A stretch of DNA of 64,000 bases from Lunatimonas sp. (GTDB lineage: Bacteria > Bacteroidota > Bacteroidia > Cytophagales > Cyclobacteriaceae). The position numbers were made by a program, and so were the translations under genes. The stretch covers positions 53,483 to 117,482 of the forward strand of contig NZ_JAFIEU010000026.1 of assembly GCF_020832325.1 (NCBI RefSeq). Direction: 5' to 3'. The notes below the pieces were generated by a model. It saw only the letters and a program-made list of their open reading frames with translations, had not been told where the DNA came from and searched no databases. Below are positions 62,025 through 64,000 of this stretch, piece by piece; the stretch's first letter is position 1, and every line of letters starts with the position of its first letter.

Positions 62025-62873
62025 TCAGATTCGGTTTAAGAGGTTTTCTGCATGTCTTACGATGGTTCGAATTTCTGGAGAATCCGGAGCATCCGGATTT
62101 AGGTACAGGACACCTGTTTCATATAAAATTCTAATAATCAAGGATTCTTCCCTGTCAAATTCCCTGATAAAAGGGTTGAAACCGGCATGTTTTAAAATCC
62201 TGACACATAAAAACAAGGATATGGCCGTTCCACCTCGCGTGCCGAAATCATCATGATATCGCTGTTTTAGCCGATATTTTGATAACGCCTCTGATAACAA
62301 CCTTTTTTTTTGAGGCGGACTGAGTTTATCAAGAATAATATCCTGAGCTAGCAGTAGTTCTATAGGAACAAAGCCCAGAGTAAAAGAACCCCGCTTCATT
62401 TCCTCCTCATAGGTTGCCACACAGGCTGGCTTCATTTGTTGGTATCGCGCCATAAGCTCGGTGCCCGCGTCATTTCGACGGGATAACTCCTGTAATCCCG
62501 AAAAATTCCTGACGTGGAATTCTATGGCAAATTGAAAACTATTCGAGAGAAACAGTTCAAAAGTAAGAGGGAAATCCTCCCAGCTATCGATCAAACCTGC
62601 GGTACTCATGGATTCCAACTGGTTTGCGGGTATCTGGCAAGCTTCCCATTTTTTATCTGCGGTATCTAGGTTTCTCCATTCAGGCATTCCCGGAACTACC
62701 GGGTAGACGTACGAATCCGCCGCCCTCGGAACGTCACAGTTGGTGGGGATCAAGTCCCCGTCATTACCACAGGCCATCAAGAGAATGAGGAAAGACAAGT
62801 ATCCCCCTACAAAGCTGTAGCTGTGATTATAACTTTTTACCCGCTTCAAAAATCTCGTTAAATATTGACTCAT
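62025..62873 (-). CDS. Secreted lipoprotein, paralogue 1 of a two-member tandem family
   Basis: A 282-residue lipoprotein (lipobox LLMAC, Cys at about 35, after an unusually long basic N-terminus). Its body resembles the product of 62827-63564: VVPGMPEWRNLDTADKKWEA here against IRPGMEEWKSLKTAEGRYGA there, followed by CQIP, the sequence LQELSRRNDAG or LQELFRRNDAG, and a KQRYHDDFGTRG or KQRHHDVFGPFG block. It is predicted mostly helical. The start overlaps the upstream gene by 47 nt. I recall similar secreted proteins of unknown function in Bacteroidota, but no named family. Function unknown. Confidence 0.7.
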   Translation of the reverse strand: MSQYLTRFLKRVKSYNHSYSFVGGYLSFLILLMACGNDGDLIPTNCDVPRAADSYVYPVVPGMPEWRNLDTADKKWEACQIPANQLESMSTAGLIDSWEDFPLTFELFLSNSFQFAIEFHVRNFSGLQELSRRNDAGTELMARYQQMKPACVATYEEEMKRGSFTLGFVPIELLLAQDIILDKLSPPQKKRLLSEALSKYRLKQRYHDDFGTRGGTAISLFLCVRILKHAGFNPFIREFDREESLIIRILYETGVLYLNPDAPDSPEIRTIVRHAENLLNRI

Positions 62874-63564
62874 CTCTGTATCGTGAAGTAGTTAAAAATA
62901 TATGAAGCTCTTCAGAAGAAAATGTTGGTAAAAGGGGTGGTGCTTGTCCCGATGTTTTGATAAGTTTGCCAAGAACCAAGGCAGTGGTTGACAGTCCAAA
63001 CGGCCCAAAAACATCATGATGTCTTTGCTTTTCTGTATATTGTCTTATGGCGATATCCCTAAGGTGTTCCCTATCCTCGCCAGTGATATTTCTAATGATT
63101 TCATCCTGAGAAATAACCAGTTCTATGTAAGTAAAAGCAAAGGAAAGCTTTCCCTTTTGTCTTTCATTCATATTCTCTAAATTATTGGTATCCATTGAAT
63201 TGTATATATAAATTAAACTGCTTCCCGCATCATTTCTCCTAAACAGTTCTTGCAGACCGTTAAAAAGTTTAAAAACACCACGAAACCCGTCCTGAAGAGT
63301 ATTGCCCGCATTTACCTCAAATAGTAAAGGAAAGTCCAGACATGTTTTAGCCAAAGCCCTAGTTGTAAGGGTGGATAATATACTTTCGGGTATTTGACAA
63401 GCCCCATATCTACCTTCAGCGGTTTTGAGACTCTTCCATTCTTCCATACCTGGCCGAATAGGATAATCGTACGGTGTGTCTCTGTTTTGTGCCATTGGAC
63501 TATCCATTGGTCCAAGAAGTACACCCCAAAAGAAAATTGCACATACAAGTAGTTGTATTTTCAT
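62827..63564 (-). CDS. Secreted protein, paralogue 2 of a two-member tandem family
   Basis: A 245-residue protein with a signal peptide (about 1-25, ending near SPMAQN) and no lipobox, unlike its neighbour. It shares the blocks listed for 62025-62873, including ACQIPESILSTLTTRAL and YIELVISQDEIIRNI. The relationship points to an old tandem duplication. It is the first gene of the right-end operon; its leader region has no clear -7 box. Function unknown. Confidence 0.7.
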   Translation of the reverse strand: MKIQLLVCAIFFWGVLLGPMDSPMAQNRDTPYDYPIRPGMEEWKSLKTAEGRYGACQIPESILSTLTTRALAKTCLDFPLLFEVNAGNTLQDGFRGVFKLFNGLQELFRRNDAGSSLIYIYNSMDTNNLENMNERQKGKLSFAFTYIELVISQDEIIRNITGEDREHLRDIAIRQYTEKQRHHDVFGPFGLSTTALVLGKLIKTSGQAPPLLPTFSSEELHIFLTTSRYRDESIFNEIFEAGKKL

Positions 63565-64000
63565 GACGATTTAATTTAGTTATATATAGAGTTGACGACT
63601 GTCTGTTTAAATCTTCTGTGACCAACCAGTTTGGGAAAATCACAAAAATTTACTGCCCTTTTCCATTTCAGCGGTTTGGGTTAGGTTTGAAGCTTTCTTT
63701 TCAGGACAATAAAACCAAGGAAATGTTATGGATTGGGACTGAATTAATTTTTAAGTTATTCATAATTATGCAGAATTTAAAAACTTCCATTTGCAATATG
63801 CAAAGCAACGTCAGATTCCTTTTAAAAAGGAAATTGTCGTCAGAATAAATTTCACATTCAAATTAAAATAATAAAAGTTAAATGGCAAGTAATTAGAAAT
63901 ATTATTTTAGTGTCATGCCCCAAAAAAAAAATTTAAATTATTTTTTTGGGGTGTGCCTAGTTTTAATTTTTGAATAACCCACGTTTTTTTTTTTACTGTT
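63565..64000. other. AT-rich intergenic end region with a hairpin
   Basis: No supported gene was seen. CCCCAAAAAAA (63918-63928) pairs perfectly with TTTTTTTGGGG (63941-63951) around a 12-nt AT loop. It could terminate a transcript entering from the right. An open frame at 63618-63848 on the plus strand has no signs of coding. Confidence 0.45.

Noticed and set aside
63618..63848. 76-codon plus-strand frame at the right end
   Set aside because: AT-rich region without ribosome-binding site or domain; product looks random.

Overview
The window comes from a Bacteroidota chromosome, most likely a marine or brackish member of the Cytophagales (Cyclobacteriaceae-like). The evidence is SusC/SusD-type outer-membrane proteins, many lipoproteins, TAnnTTTG-type -7 promoter boxes, stop/start ATGA overlaps and dispersed GGGGCGTAGCCC-type palindromic repeats. 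The genus cannot be fixed from the sequence alone. No rRNA, tRNA, CRISPR array, prophage or transposase was seen.

Layout. Positions 1-20.4 kb are ordinary chromosome: an EEP-family phosphoesterase, a membrane acyltransferase, MscS, an AOS-like PLP enzyme paired with a dipeptide epimerase, an M3 peptidase, an SLC13/TrkA-C permease, a Tat-exported TIM-barrel-like protein, RadA, DinB, a DUF1460 amidase-like protein, a DUF5060/DUF4038 lipoprotein and Hsp20. Small 57-69 residue membrane-protein genes are scattered through it, most of them missed by a 60-codon cut-off. Three share a 19-bp palindrome, ACTGAAA-N5-TTTCAGT, in their upstream regions. Positions 20.5-23.5 kb hold a TRAP transporter operon, dctP-dctQ-dctM. 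Positions 23.5-35.7 kb hold a 1757-residue lamin-tail surface protein, asd, a methyltransferase, a DUF433/DUF5615 toxin-antitoxin pair whose toxin has an amber codon, a RibD-type reductase, a Tat-exported fold-III PLP enzyme and a TetR regulator.

Positions 35.8-60.9 kb form a large polysaccharide utilization locus (PUL). One minus-strand run encodes SusC, SusD, a surface lipoprotein, an esterase/propeller fusion, a GH43/GH117-like propeller enzyme, two GH29 fucosidases, a GDSL esterase, a sulfatase, a GH95 enzyme and a 905-residue triple hydrolase. A second minus-strand unit encodes a sodium/solute symporter, a Gfo/Idh/MocA dehydrogenase and an L-fuconate dehydratase-like enolase. A GH43 gene is divergent from it. 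The likely substrate is a sulfated, O-acetylated, fucose-containing glycan. Oligosaccharides would be captured by SusC/SusD, deacetylated, desulfated and defucosylated, then the sugar imported by the symporter and oxidised through fuconate. No regulator gene lies inside the locus, but TAGGTC-N4-GACCTA-like palindromes sit at the SusC and symporter promoters.

The most unusual signal is a repeat of 83-92 bp found between genes of three transcription units. It is inserted exactly at start codons and joined at both ends by ATGA. Each intact copy carries a 28-31 codon reading frame that ends in the ATGA of the next gene; two tandem copies split dctP from dctQ, one precedes the fuconate dehydratase gene, and a decayed copy invaded by other hairpins follows susD. 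Frame-preserving indels and paired changes in a small hairpin suggest a structured, translated leader. The right end (61.5-63.6 kb) encodes three secreted proteins of unknown function, two of them tandem paralogues.
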